Origin: Diphasiastrum complanatum
Lineage: Eukaryota > Streptophyta > Lycopodiopsida > Lycopodiales > Lycopodiaceae
DNA length: 64,000 nucleotides
Direction: 5' to 3'
Assembly (NCBI GenBank): GCA_029204225.1
Contig: CM055113.1
Coordinates: 16,371,745 to 16,435,744, forward strand
Shown: in pieces, positions 1 to 9,937 of the stretch
Position numbering within the stretch: position 1 is the first letter of the stretch
Layout of the letters: each line of letters begins with the position of its first letter
Program-made: the position numbers and the translations under genes
Notes under the pieces: generated by a model
What the model was told of the DNA's origin: nothing
Seen by the model: the letters and a program-made list of their open reading frames with translations, nothing else
Database searches by the model: none

Positions 1-169
1 CTTCGATGAATGTGGATTCGATGATTGTTCTTGACTTTGAGTCTGTTTTTGATTTGATGTAGTCTACTTGGGGCTTTTCTGCTTCTGTCATTTTGAGCCC
101 TTGTTGACATATAGAGTATGAGATGAAGAGGTAGACGAAGTGTCTTGACTTCTTCGATTATCTTTTTGG

Positions 170-641
170 AGCAACATAGTGATAACTTTGGTAAGAGTTA
201 AATCTGAGTGTATCGTGATGATCATCACTCACTTCTCATATGTAGAGGGCAGGCTTGAAAGCAATGTCATAATTGTGTCTTGATAATCTATGATTGATCC
301 GACAGAAACCATCTATTGCAAGAGATTTTTAAACTGGTTAATATGATTCTAAAGAGAATTATTATATTCGACATCTTGAGAGTGAAGAATATCTTTCAAA
401 GATGTAACTTAGTAGTTACATCTCTCACATCATATAGTGAGCTCAGGATGTCCCAAACTTCTTTTGAAGTTTTGGCTTCAGGTATGTGTCCAATATGAGT
501 ATCTGACATATTGAGGATAATAAGCACAAAAGTTTTACCATTCTTCGATTTCCACTTTGAGTCGTCTGTGTCATCTTCAGGCTTCACTTCAATACCTGTA
601 ACAACATCCCACAACTCGTTGGCGATTAGCAAGGTCTTCAT
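170..641 (-). pseudogene. copia gag (UBN2-type) remnant
   Basis: Minus-strand reading gives ANELWDVVTGIE near the start and then SKEVWDILSSLYDVRDVT, the pattern of the UBN2/DUF4219 gag region of plant copia elements. The frame starts at 641 and meets a stop at 396. Past the stop, gag-like residues continue (KIFFTLKM, then a decayed helical stretch) with more stops to about 170. Gag would form the virus-like particle. This copy is not functional. The match to the gag at 16097-16390 (same order of blocks) supports the call. Confidence 0.75.
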
Positions 642-897
642 CTTAAATTTTCATAAATGATAATTGGATCCATTCAGCTTGTCTACAATAAGACTGACTT
701 TACTTTGAGAATCCATCTGGAACTTTAGACTGTCGATAATTCGATTGTCGTTAAGAGAAAGATACAGTGCTATGGAAATCAATTCTCTGATACCGAAACA
801 AATTGATTCGAACTAAAGAATAATTTGATATCGCAAAATATATCAAGTATAAGAGCTTGCACTTTGATATAGTATTAGGCCTTGAAGAAGAATCAAT

Positions 898-909
898 GCT
901 CTGATACCA
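898..909 (-). other. primer-binding site, initiator tRNA-Met type
   Basis: The minus strand reads TGGTATCAGAGC, the standard plant copia primer site for first-strand cDNA synthesis. It directly abuts the proposed LTR edge (CA at 911-910 on the minus strand), which fixes both orientation and LTR boundary. Confidence 0.85.
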
Positions 910-1801
910 TGATGGAAAGAGATATGTAAAAGATAGGTCAAATAGAATCGAATAAAAACAATTTGGATGACAAGAAAGAAAACTTATCGTGTGCACAACA
1001 GAATAAACTATCTTCCTCTTTCTCTATGCATGACTACACCTATCAATTTTGAACAAAACAATAGTGATAGAAATCATGTTCGATCTTATAGTAACTGACT
1101 TTAAAATCATCAGTACTACAGTGATTACGTAGCCAAACATTTAAAGCATTGAATTATCAGACAAATAATTAGTTGCGAAGAACTATAGAAATGCATACAT
1201 TTTGAGACAAAACTGAACGTAATAAGAAGATTGTATTGATTCAGTATGAAAGCGAAACAAATGTAAATGAGTACAACAAGTTGCAGATCGAAGTCGAGTA
1301 TTCTTAGCTATCTCTGAACAACTAAAATATAAGTCTGAATTAAGTGCTAAGCAGTAAGCACAATAGCAATCTCTAATCAACTCTAAAGAACTGAGCTAGA
1401 ATGCTCAAGAGTGTTCAAGCTCGCATGCTTGAGAGAGAGCTAACTATTCAATATGTGAGTCTAAGAGTGTTTTGATGTTGAAATATGAATAGTTATTTAT
1501 ACTAAACAACTAGGTCGTCAAATGCGGCTGCTAGTTGGCTGGAGTCTGTTGACATTCATTCAATTCTTTTCAGAAGTTGCTTGCTGATAAGTGGTGACAT
1601 TTGGCTGTAAACAGTCTGTCTGCATAAATGAACGTGACTGTCACTCTACAGAAATGAACGTAAACTGTCTCAGTAAAAAATTCTAAAGCCGCAAAGGTCT
1701 TCACCAAAGTCATTTTCTTAACTTTTGAGGCATCTGGCATTTTGCGAAAAAGCCAAAGTGAGAGAAAATGCTGAAAGGCAAAAATCTCAAAAATGCCAAC
1801 A
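910..1801 (-). repeat. probable copia 5' LTR
   Basis: It starts TG at 910 next to the primer site and ends in GCCAACA at 1801, so on the minus strand the LTR would begin TGTTGGC and end in CA. The inner boundary is firm. The outer boundary is chosen from the TGTTGG-like terminus and from the adjacent gypsy LTR that begins at 1822. No partner LTR is in the window to confirm the length of about 892 bp. Confidence 0.5.
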
Positions 1802-1821
1802 CTGTGAGCCATTCCTGAGTA

Positions 1822-2943
1822 TGTTCACAGATTCACTGAATCTGTGAACACAAATTTGTTTCTTTTACTTTTTTTTACCGTTCTTTCTTCGTTCTTTGTA
1901 GATTATGGTTCCTTACAATTTGTTCTTCTTATTAGAACGGTTTTAGCAGAAGTGTTTTCTCAATTCACAGCGAGTATTCCCTAGCCTGTCAGTGGGGAGT
2001 CACGAATTCGATACTCAACTACATGCATAAACAAGCCATGTAACTAGTCCTAGCTCAAGAAGATCAACGTTCTGAATCAGGGAGCAATCCTACAAACTAT
2101 CTACCAAAACAGAAAGCAAACAAGAACAAGATTAACTACTCAACCAAGAAACAAGAACCAAGAAACCAGAAACTAGATTCCTAACAGCATTTTTATGGTC
2201 CAAGAATCAAGAAACACTCATTTCTAGATGCTTAGAATGCCCAAGAACAATCAAGAACTGGAATGTAAGAAAGTATGCAAGATCTACACCACAAACCAGC
2301 CTATTTAGTTTACTTGCATGTTGATTCCTACCTTATTCCACAACAAGAAATGAATTCTAATCCACAACTAAGCACGAAAGAAAACAAGAACCTAGTTAAT
2401 TCACAATACAAGGAAATCAAAGCATGCTCATAAAAACTTCACTCAAGAACATTGCCATGAACAAGGAGCTTAGCTATTATCAAGAACTCGTGGAGGATCT
2501 TCTTTATTTGCTCAAGAAAACTTGACAATACATTCAAAGCTCCCTCACAAGAGAGGGGGTCCCTTAAATAAGCAAGAAGGCTACCCATGTGGAGCCCAAG
2601 TGGCAATTCCACCAAACTAGAAATTACGTGTGGATTTTGCCCTTCCACTAAAGGTCACCATCAAAAGGTGGCTCACTCTAACTAATTTAAGGGGGGTCTA
2701 CATTTATTTATAATGCCTAGGAAATATTACTAGCTCCTACATGTCCATTCCTTCTTTGGGATACACCATGTAGGCTCCCATAGATAATTCACTATCATCC
2801 TAGCTAGTAATTCCTCGGCTCTCATGCTCGACTCTCAGCTTCTTCTGCTCTCCTCCTTCTGAGACCTCCTCGGTCATGGGTGAGAGATATTCCATGTCTT
2901 CGGCTTGGCTCGACATTTGGGGATTCTCTAGAATCTGCTAACA
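1822..2943 (-). repeat. gypsy-family LTR (3' LTR of a minus-strand element)
   Basis: It begins TGTTCAC and ends GCTAACA, and is followed at 2944 by a polypurine tract on the minus strand. Its length (1122 bp) nearly equals that of the related LTR at 11284-12404 (1121 bp), which has the same TGTTCAC start and GCCAACA end. Blocks such as the tail before the PPT are shared. The first 29 bases (1822-1850) form a 14-bp perfect inverted repeat around one central base, so the LTR edge could fold into a hairpin. Confidence 0.75.
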
Positions 2944-2958
2944 TTACCCTCCCCTAAT
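2944..2958 (-). other. polypurine tract of minus-strand gypsy element
   Basis: The minus strand reads ATTAGGGGAGGGTAA immediately before the LTR start (TGTTAGC). This is the usual plus-strand primer for LTR-element cDNA. The equivalent tract at 12405-12420 is ATTAGGGGTGGGATGA, which confirms the family. Confidence 0.75.
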
Positions 2959-3195
2959 CTGTTGCAGAACCCACTGCAACATCGGTGATGTCGTTTCGCT
3001 TGGCACTTGGAAAAGCATGGATCTTCGTTCGCTTCCGTAAAACCAGGTGCTTATTATCCGCAGAACTTATTCTTCAAAATTGGAAGTCTCTCAATTGGCC
3101 GCTATATTTCAGCCCTCTTGAGAATTTCTTGCGAGTTCTGCTCGTCTTGTCGTCGTGCCGTTTGTTTTCTCTCGCTCATCTTTTGCCCCATGGCT

Positions 3196-3542
3196 TCAAA
3201 TACTTCCGAAATTGAGAGGCCCCAGGTATTTTCTTATCTTTTCCACAAAGCCCATTTCCTGCCAGTCTTCCACCATGCTCACATAATGTGACGACATGAA
3301 GGCCGCTCTGTAGTATAGCCTGGCCATCATCTCATGGTCTTCTTCCGACTGGAGGGCTACATTCGGGTTGATCTTGATGGGATCCAAGCCTCGATCCCAG
3401 AAACAATCTTGCTGCATCATAAAGGCCATAGATCTGCAATATTTGGCACTTTCTTACACGCAAAGATTGGCACTTGTTTTGTACTTGTGCCCGAAGTCGA
3501 GTAACTGTAGCCTCAGATCATCTGGGGAGGTTCTCTCTGAAA
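3196..3542 (-). pseudogene. C-terminal half of an interrupted, unrecognised gypsy ORF
   Basis: Read on the minus strand from 3542, the frame has one stop (after the block KTSANLCV) and then continues as a 77-residue stretch with the blocks CFWDRGLDPIKINPNVAL and MARLYYRAAFMSSHYVSM, ending at 3196. It lies just upstream of the 3' LTR of its element. The frame matches that of 8620-9210 on the other side of the inserted copia element. I do not recognise a domain. An extra ORF between pol and the 3' LTR is known in some Athila/Tat elements, but no membrane segment of an envelope type is evident here. Confidence 0.5.
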
Positions 3543-4362
3543 TGTGAGAAATTGGCAAAAATCTAGCTTGGTATTTTTTATGATAGAAGTTTGTAAGTGA
3601 ATCTCACATGTGTGGAGGATGTTCCCACGTGTGGAGAATTGTAAAGTAAATCAAAATGTTTGATATAGGGGTCTCATAGAATTTCATAGTCAAGCATTTA
3701 GGTGTAGGATGTTGATAGGGTCAAATTTGGCATAGATGGCAAATTATCCATTTCCACTTGTAATGCCAATATTGAGCCAAAATAGAGCCAAACTTGTGCC
3801 AATTAGAGTGTAGACAAGTGTCATGATTTTGTTTGATGAAGCTTAAGAGGTCCAATAGGATTTAGAGGTGGAACCTTGTGAGGTCCAATAGAAAATTGAG
3901 GTGTGCTTGAATATAGTCCAATAGAATTTAGAGGTGCATGGATCAATGGTCCAATAAAATTAAGAGGTGGCAAAGTGTGATCCAATCATAGTTAAGCATA
4001 GTGGTAGCTCATGAATCTATTAGTATCATTGTACTCCTCCTTTTGGATCTAATTGATTTTGAGATTGAGTGGATTTTGAGTGTCATTGAATTTCTAGCTT
4101 TCTCACTCTACCCGAGAGCTCATGATGGTTTTTCTCTCTCTAACCGAGGAGAGCAGCTTGTTTTTACTTAGAATACTTTTGGAACACTTCCCACACATGT
4201 GAGTGAGAGTTGTAAGTGATTGAATGCATGTAGTAGTGTGTTTTTGCCATAGAATCAAAGATAGATCTTGAATCTCAATCTAGTCTTGATCTTGGTGCAT
4301 CTACACACCTTAAGAGATCACAAGTACATGTAGTGGACAATCCACACGTGTGAAATTCAACA
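3543..4362 (+). repeat. C1 5' LTR
   Basis: It starts TGTGAGAAATTGG and ends AATTCAACA, directly followed by the primer site. It is almost identical to 7800-8619. It contains a short series of repeated blocks (TCCAATAGAATTTAGAGGTG and variants, roughly 3850-3970), probably in U3. Confidence 0.95.
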
Positions 4363-4374
4363 TGGTATCAGAGC
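4363..4374 (+). other. primer-binding site, initiator tRNA-Met type
   Basis: TGGTATCAGAGC follows the LTR with no spacer. A leader of about 745 bp (4375-5119) separates it from the first gag ATG. I see no coding in that leader. Confidence 0.95.
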
Positions 4375-5119
4375 CTACCTAAGGTTACCATGCATTTTGA
4401 TCCATTTGAGTGAAAACTATTCATCAATCTTGAGCTAGAAATTGTCAAGGCCCATTTTCCTAGCTATCTTGTTCAATTTTGGATCAAAAGAGATCAAAAG
4501 GACATTGATTGGGTCTGACCTGGTACTGTACGGAATCAGGTGCTCAGACATGTGTGAGGAACATCCAATTTCAGTTTGGGAGTTCTCTTTCATGTTTGAT
4601 CCAAAAATCTTGCTAGATAGCTTGTTTTGAAGCTATTTTTGTCTAGTTTCTGATGCAATCAGTTTCATTCCATTTGGTTGAGCCAATCAAAAGCTATAAG
4701 CTTTTGAAGAGGGTTAGGTAGGGCACCTAGACCTGGGTGGACACATTTGGTTTGGTCAAAAGATTGCTTGTTTGATCCAAAATCACAGTTGAATGCTTAC
4801 CAATCTCATCTATATGTGATCTAGGCACTATTTTGAGATCTTAGCCATTTTGTTTCATGCAATATCATTGTATTTGAGTCAAATTTGGTTTCTTAGTGTA
4901 TTTCACACGTTCTAAGAGTGTTTGATCCTAACTTTGCCCATACTCCATCATTTGATGTGAAGTAGATCTAGTTTTGGAGAGATTGAGATAGCTAGTGAGA
5001 ATCATCTCACAGTTTGTTGCAAGATCTTGCATAGGAGATGGTAGCACACCATTATTGGATCCTATAGTGAGAGAGAAGCAACATTTTTTGTTCATCACTT
5101 TTATTTATCTCCACTTTAC

Positions 5120-5557
5120 ATGACTTCAATGAGTTCATACTTGTTGCAACCAAGTGAGAGATTGTCTACTTCCAGTTATTCAATATGGAAGTTGAGGATG
5201 GAGTCCATCTTGATACTCCAAGATGTGATGGACATTATACTTGGGATTGAGGAGGAGCCTCAAGTCCTTCAAGAAGTACAAAAATACAAGAAGAGAGCTA
5301 GGATGGCTCTCCACTACATTAAGATGAATGTCTCTAATGAGATATTGAGGGAGATTGGTGATTGTTCTACATCCAAGCAAGCTTGGGATTGTCTCAAGTC
5401 CATCTATGAGGCTAAGAACACCTCTAGGCTCCTCACTCTTAGAAATCAAATATTCCAAAGTAGTCAAAAGAGTGATGAGAGTGCATCTAATTATGTTTTG
5501 AGAGTCAAGGATATTCATAGAGAGCTTGCATGGACTCAATCAATCAAAGTGAGCTAG
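5120..5557 (+). pseudogene. C1 gag, N-terminal part (frameshifted)
   Basis: This 145-residue frame has the UBN2-type gag order: SYSIWKLRMESILILQD near residue 20, then SKQAWDCLKSIYEAKNTSRL near residue 90, then SASNYVLRVKDIHREL. It ends at 5557 while the natural continuation (SELVQVILNGLRDEYDNLV) runs in the frame that opens at 5530. A single-base loss near 5530-5535 explains this. I see no slippery heptamer, so a programmed frameshift is unlikely. The start at 5120 is the first ATG in frame with gag homology. Confidence 0.85.
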
Positions 5558-7686
5558 TCCAAGTCATTCTCAATGGCTTGAGAGATGAATATGACAACCT
5601 TGTCCAATCCTATGCTATTAAGGAGGAGCTACCGAGTTTGGAGGCCCTTCAAAGTGTGCTTATTTCTGAAGAATCAAGACAAGAGTACAAACTCTTGAGG
5701 ATGGACAAGCTATCACTCAATCATGATGATGGCAAAGTTCTATTTGCCAAGCACAAAGAGAGGAGGAAGAAGCAACACCATCACTTCTCTAATGACAAAG
5801 CTAAAGACCAAGATGGAGAGGAGGAGGATACCTCTCATTCTTTTAATTCAAATCTCAAGAAGAAGATGATCAAGTGCTTTTATTGTGGCAAGAAAGGCCA
5901 TTATGCCACCAATTGCTTCAAGAAGAAGAATCAACTCAATCAAGCCAACATCACCAATGAGAAAGAAGACTATATTGCAAGTGATGGAGCAGGCTCTCTT
6001 ATGGCATCAAGCTTCTCCTCTTCCACCTTCAACAAGGATGACTCATGGTATATTGATAGTGGAGCATCTTCACATATGTGTGGCTCCAAGCACTTTTTTT
6101 CATCTATTATGCCTTATGATGGAGTCAAGAAGACCATATACTTTGCAAGTAAGCATGAGTGCAATATTGAAGGAGTATGGATTATTCCCTTGAAGCTTGC
6201 ATCTTCTAAAGATCTCTTTCTCAACAATGTTCTTTTTGTCCCAAAGCTTACAAAGAACATCTTAAGTGTTGGCCAACTTCTTGATAGTGGCTTTGATGTC
6301 AATTTCAATATTGACAATTGTGTGATTAAGAAGGATGGTGAGATCCTTGCATTTGGATCAAGATTTGAAGGCATCTACAAATTTGATCCAAGTGAGAGTG
6401 CAAACTCTCTTGATGTTTCTTATATTTCCAATATTTCAAAGGAAGAGGATTACACAAGATGCACATATCTTCTCTCTTCAAGTATTATGGTGTATGATTA
6501 TTCCTTATTATTCAAAGCATATGTTGAGAAGAAATTCTCATTGAAGATCAAAGCTTTGAGGAGTATTGGAGCTCTTGAAGGAATAGCACCATATGAAGTT
6601 TTATTCAAGATGAAGCCTAAGGTTGATCACCTTAGTGAACTTGGTAGTGCTTGCTTTGCATATATTCCCTCAGAAACAAGAAGGAAGGATGATCCAAGCT
6701 CATGGATCATGATTGGATACTCATCCATCAAGGAGGCCTTTAGTGTCTTTACACTCTCTATTTCAAATGTGATGGTGAATAGAGATGTCATATTGCATGA
6801 AGATTCAATCTTGGAAGTGGCCGAGATCAAGGCTTCTCAAGAAGCATCACAAGTTATCCTTTTTAAAGGTATTCAAGTTATGATGGGGCCAATGTGTGAG
6901 GAGGAGTTTCTTCTTCATATGATTTCAAGAAGATCTTCAAGATGCATGGCCGAGTCTTTATGGCTCACCTTACATGGCAAAGAGGGGCATATTTCATGTT
7001 GTATCTACTACAACACATTCATATATGCTTCTCTTCCTTTGCTTGAAATGCTATCTTGCTTCATTGAATTTTTTGGATCTCAAAGTTCAAGAAAAGCTAT
7101 ACTAGTTTTGTATGATGCTTATGGTATGGACATGTTTCTTGTCATTATTGACTTAGATGTGTTTCCAATACTTTTTGAAAGCAAGATATTGTATTGTCAA
7201 AAGTATGCTCTTGGTTCTAGTAAGAACAAGATTGAGCTTGGTACTCACTTTTTTGAAAATCATGTTTTCACATGTTTTGAGGCAAATTGTAAACTTCTCT
7301 TGAGATTAAGTGAAGCATCCAAAGTGGACACTTACATCCTTGAGAGAGTAACTAGCCTAAAAAAGATCAAGATAGTCTTTGATATCAAGATTAGATCCAT
7401 CATGGATATAGTTCATTGTATGTGGACTAGTCAAGCTAGAAAGCATAATCTTGATAATCATCATTGTTTCACATCTTATGATCTTGATCTCCATGATCCT
7501 TATGAGGCTTGGAAGCCTCAGATTTCTCTATTTATGGTGCATCCATCATGCAAGTGGAACTTTCAAGGCAAAGATCATCATCAAGCATGGAGGAAGCCCA
7601 TGATAATAGTGGCATATTGGTGGAGCACTCTTCAAAGGAATTGGCAAGAGATCTCTACCAAAGAGATCTTATCATGGATATGGTGA
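5530..7686 (+). CDS. C1 gag/protease polyprotein with pol replaced by a family-specific tail
   Basis: One open frame of 718 codons. In order: gag C-terminal part; CCHC zinc knuckle CFYCGKKGHYATNC (residues about 116-129); aspartic protease core with WYIDSGASSHMCG (catalytic Asp about residue 176) and the downstream block NNVLFVPKLTKNILSVGQLL; then a jump to the integrase C-terminal end (APYEVLFKMKP, about residue 350, through NRDVILHED). The DDE core, reverse transcriptase and RNase H are absent. From about residue 440 to the end is a stretch I do not recognise, and it is also found at 29811-30713. An intact frame through a pol-less region in a young element suggests either recent origin or a retained function. 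A full copia polyprotein would be roughly 1300 residues. Confidence 0.85.
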   Translation: MDSINQSELVQVILNGLRDEYDNLVQSYAIKEELPSLEALQSVLISEESRQEYKLLRMDKLSLNHDDGKVLFAKHKERRKKQHHHFSNDKAKDQDGEEEDTSHSFNSNLKKKMIKCFYCGKKGHYATNCFKKKNQLNQANITNEKEDYIASDGAGSLMASSFSSSTFNKDDSWYIDSGASSHMCGSKHFFSSIMPYDGVKKTIYFASKHECNIEGVWIIPLKLASSKDLFLNNVLFVPKLTKNILSVGQLLDSGFDVNFNIDNCVIKKDGEILAFGSRFEGIYKFDPSESANSLDVSYISNISKEEDYTRCTYLLSSSIMVYDYSLLFKAYVEKKFSLKIKALRSIGALEGIAPYEVLFKMKPKVDHLSELGSACFAYIPSETRRKDDPSSWIMIGYSSIKEAFSVFTLSISNVMVNRDVILHEDSILEVAEIKASQEASQVILFKGIQVMMGPMCEEEFLLHMISRRSSRCMAESLWLTLHGKEGHISCCIYYNTFIYASLPLLEMLSCFIEFFGSQSSRKAILVLYDAYGMDMFLVIIDLDVFPILFESKILYCQKYALGSSKNKIELGTHFFENHVFTCFEANCKLLLRLSEASKVDTYILERVTSLKKIKIVFDIKIRSIMDIVHCMWTSQARKHNLDNHHCFTSYDLDLHDPYEAWKPQISLFMVHPSCKWNFQGKDHHQAWRKPMIIVAYWWSTLQRNWQEISTKEILSWIW

Positions 7687-7788
7687 GGGTGCTGCTATGA
7701 TGGATCCCTTGGCTGATCTTCACTTCTTATGCATACCAAAGGATCCACTCAAAAAGATTTACAAACTTCTCAAGTGATCTAGTATTTT

Positions 7789-7799
7789 TTGAGGAGGAG
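7789..7799 (+). other. C1 polypurine tract
   Basis: TTGAGGAGGAG sits directly before the 3' LTR start at 7800. The minus-strand copy has the matching TTTTTGAGTAGGAG before its 3' LTR. Confidence 0.8.
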
Positions 7800-8619
7800 T
7801 GTGAGAAATTGGCAAAAATCTAGCTTGGTATTTTTTATGATAGAAGTTTGTAAGTGAATCTCACATGTGTGGAGGATGTTCCCACGTGTGGAGAATTGTA
7901 AAGTAAAACAAAATGTTTGATATAGGGGTCTCATAGAATTTCATAGTCAAGCATTTAGGTGTAGGATGTTGATAGGGTCAAATTTGGCATAGATGGCAAA
8001 TAATCCATTTCCACTTGTAATGCAAATATTGAGCCAAAATAGAGCCAAACTTGTGCCAATTAGAGTTTAGACAAGTGTCATGCTTTTGTTTGATAAAGCT
8101 TAAGGGGTCCAATAGGATTTAGAGGTGGAACCTTGTGAGGTCCAATAGAAAATTGAGGTGTGCTTGAATATAGTCCAATAGAATTTAGAGGTGCATGGAT
8201 CAATGGTCCAATAAAATTAAGAGGTGGCAAAGTGTGATCCAATCATAGTTAAGCATAGTGGTAGCTCATGAATCTATTAGTATCATTGTACTCCTCCTTT
8301 TGGATCTAATTGATTTTGAGATTGAGTGGATTTTGAGTGTCATTGAATTTCTAGCTTTCTCACTCTACCAGAGAGCTCATGATGGTTTTTCTCTCTCTAA
8401 CTGAGGAGAACAGCTTGTTTTTACTTAGAATACTTTTGGAACACTTCCCACACGTGTGAGTGAGAGTTGGAAGTGATTGAATGCATGTGGTAGTGTGTTT
8501 TTGCCATAGAATCAAAGATAGATCTTGAATCTCAATCTAGTCTTGATCTTGGTGCATCTACACACCTTAGGAGATCACAAGTACATGTAGTGGACAATCC
8601 ACACGTGTGAAATTCAACA
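7800..8619 (+). repeat. C1 3' LTR
   Basis: 820 bp, TGTGAG to CAACA, aligned without gaps to 3543-4362 with about 14 substitutions counted by eye. Confidence 0.95.
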
Positions 8620-9490
8620 TCAAATTCCCGGAATGACTGGCCAGTTTACCAACTCCACTCGTGGCTTTTCTATCGGCCATGGATTTTCACGTTTGAGTGG
8701 CATGTAGAAGGGATCCACTCGCTTCCATGCCAGTGCCTTTAGATACTCTTGGAGTCGCCTGCTATCCTTCAGGACTTTATTCTGCCACTCCGGTTGCGGT
8801 TGTAACACTGCAATGATCTCGGCCCTGGTGGAGTATTGGCTTTGATCTATATCTTCTTTGTCTCCCCTCATGTTGGGAGGGTATTTTCTCTTGACCTTCT
8901 CTGACTCTCTTGTGTCAGCCATTTTGCCTCTAGGCCTGGTAGGAGAAGTTGTCCTTCGCGGTTGTGATGGCCTTGCCAGGTAATCATCTAGGGCCTTGGT
9001 GCCCGTATCTTTTTCTTTAGCTCGCTCGCTCGTTGATGGCTCAACTGCGCTTGTGTCTTGCCTAGGCGAGAACCTTCTTGTCTTTGGTTGATCTGACAGG
9101 AAGTCATCATCATCCCCAATGTCGGTGTTAGTTTCTGGAAGGTCAGGGATGGAATGATCTGGAAAGAGGGGTGCGGGGATGATAGGTTTAGGAGGAGGTG
9201 GGTTTAACAAGCTATACGTCGCACCGGGGGAGTGGAGTTGTTGGAGGAACTCATCTCGTTGGGCTTTGTAGTGTCAGCTGGGCCTTTTGATGGGCCCATT
9301 ATCCTGCTAGGAGGTGGTGGAGAGAGGGAAGACGAAAAAGTAGGGTAAGTTGGAATGAATGTTTCCGAAAAATTGAAAGCAAAGTAGGAGGAGGGGTTAA
9401 AAGTGGGGGAGGGTCGGGAACTTCTTGGAGGCGAGATTGTTGTTGTCGGGATTGGTAAATTTTGCTGTTGATGCCCTCCATCATTTGCTA
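8620..9490 (-). pseudogene. N-terminal half of the interrupted, unrecognised gypsy ORF
   Basis: Minus-strand coding. From about 9490 a Pro/Ser-rich stretch (PTTTISPPRSSRPSPTF and onward) runs to a frameshift near 9205. Then comes a 196-residue acidic and basic stretch with LLNPPPPKPIIPAPLFPD, an acidic run (DIGDDDDF), and PQPEWQNKVLKDSRRLQEYL, reaching 8620. Removing the C1 element and one copy of the 4-bp duplication puts this frame directly in phase with 3542-3196. Function unknown. The proline-rich start could be a gag or extra-ORF N-terminus. Upstream, a copia integrase scrap cuts the element off. Confidence 0.55.
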
Positions 9491-9499
9491 GCGTAGTTT

Positions 9500-9937
9500 G
9501 TTAAGGAGGGCAATGATGCATGTGCCATCATACATTTAGCTGATTCAACCAGAGTACGGTTCTTCCTCTCGACCAAGCCATTTGACTAAGGAGAATAAGG
9601 AGTGATGAATTGCTGCTCAATGCCTTGGCTCTGGCAGTAGTCCTTAAATTTGGTGGAGATGTACTCTCCACCGTTGTCAGACCTTAGGGCTTTGATCGTT
9701 CTTCCAGTCTCTTTTTTTGCATGCTCCTTGAAGATTCTGAAAAAGTTGAAAGCTTCTAATTTCTTCTTGATAAAATACACCATAGTCCTTTTGAAAAATT
9801 CATCAATAAAAGTTATGAAGTACTTTGTATCCTTCAGTGAATGATTCTTCATTCGGCCACAAATGTCTGTATGTACAACATCTAACAATCCTCTAGCAGT
9901 ATGCTGATGGCTTGATCTAAATGGTTTCCTAGCCTGT
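9500..9937 (-). pseudogene. copia integrase core fragment
   Basis: Minus-strand reading shows the catalytic landmarks in order: DVVHTDICG (first Asp), TKYFITFIDEF, RSDNGGEY (second Asp), then ITPYSP, a stop, and NGLVERKNRT (the Glu). The full D,D,E set is visible, but a TAG interrupts just before the Glu block. Only the core remains; the zinc-binding domain and the C-terminal end are missing. It abuts a gypsy LTR at 9938 on one side and the proline-rich ORF on the other, so both ends are breakpoints. Confidence 0.85.

Larger units (their letters stand above)
1..1801 (-). mobile_element. 5' end of a Ty1/copia element (LTR, PBS, gag)
   Basis: Read on the minus strand, a probable LTR (910-1801) is followed by an initiator-tRNA-Met primer site (898-909) and then a decayed gag that runs towards the window start. 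This is the usual copia order. The element leaves the window on its 3' side, so its pol and second LTR cannot be judged. A close relative with the same gag lies at 15972-16656. Confidence 0.75.
3543..8619 (+). mobile_element. nested copia-derived element, family C1, non-autonomous
   Basis: Two direct LTRs of identical length (820 bp each) flank a 3.4-kb interior with an initiator-Met primer site at its left edge and a purine tract at its right edge. I count about 14 differences between the LTRs, so insertion is fairly recent. Flanking bases are TGAA (left) and TCAA (right), a 4-bp target duplication with one mismatch. The interior keeps gag, zinc knuckle, protease and the integrase C-terminal end but has no integrase core, reverse transcriptase or RNase H. 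A relative lies at 28870-31260 on the minus strand. Confidence 0.9.

Noticed and set aside
5530-5557. Programmed -1 frameshift between the two gag frames of the C1 element
   Set aside because: No slippery heptamer at the overlap; a one-base loss is simpler.
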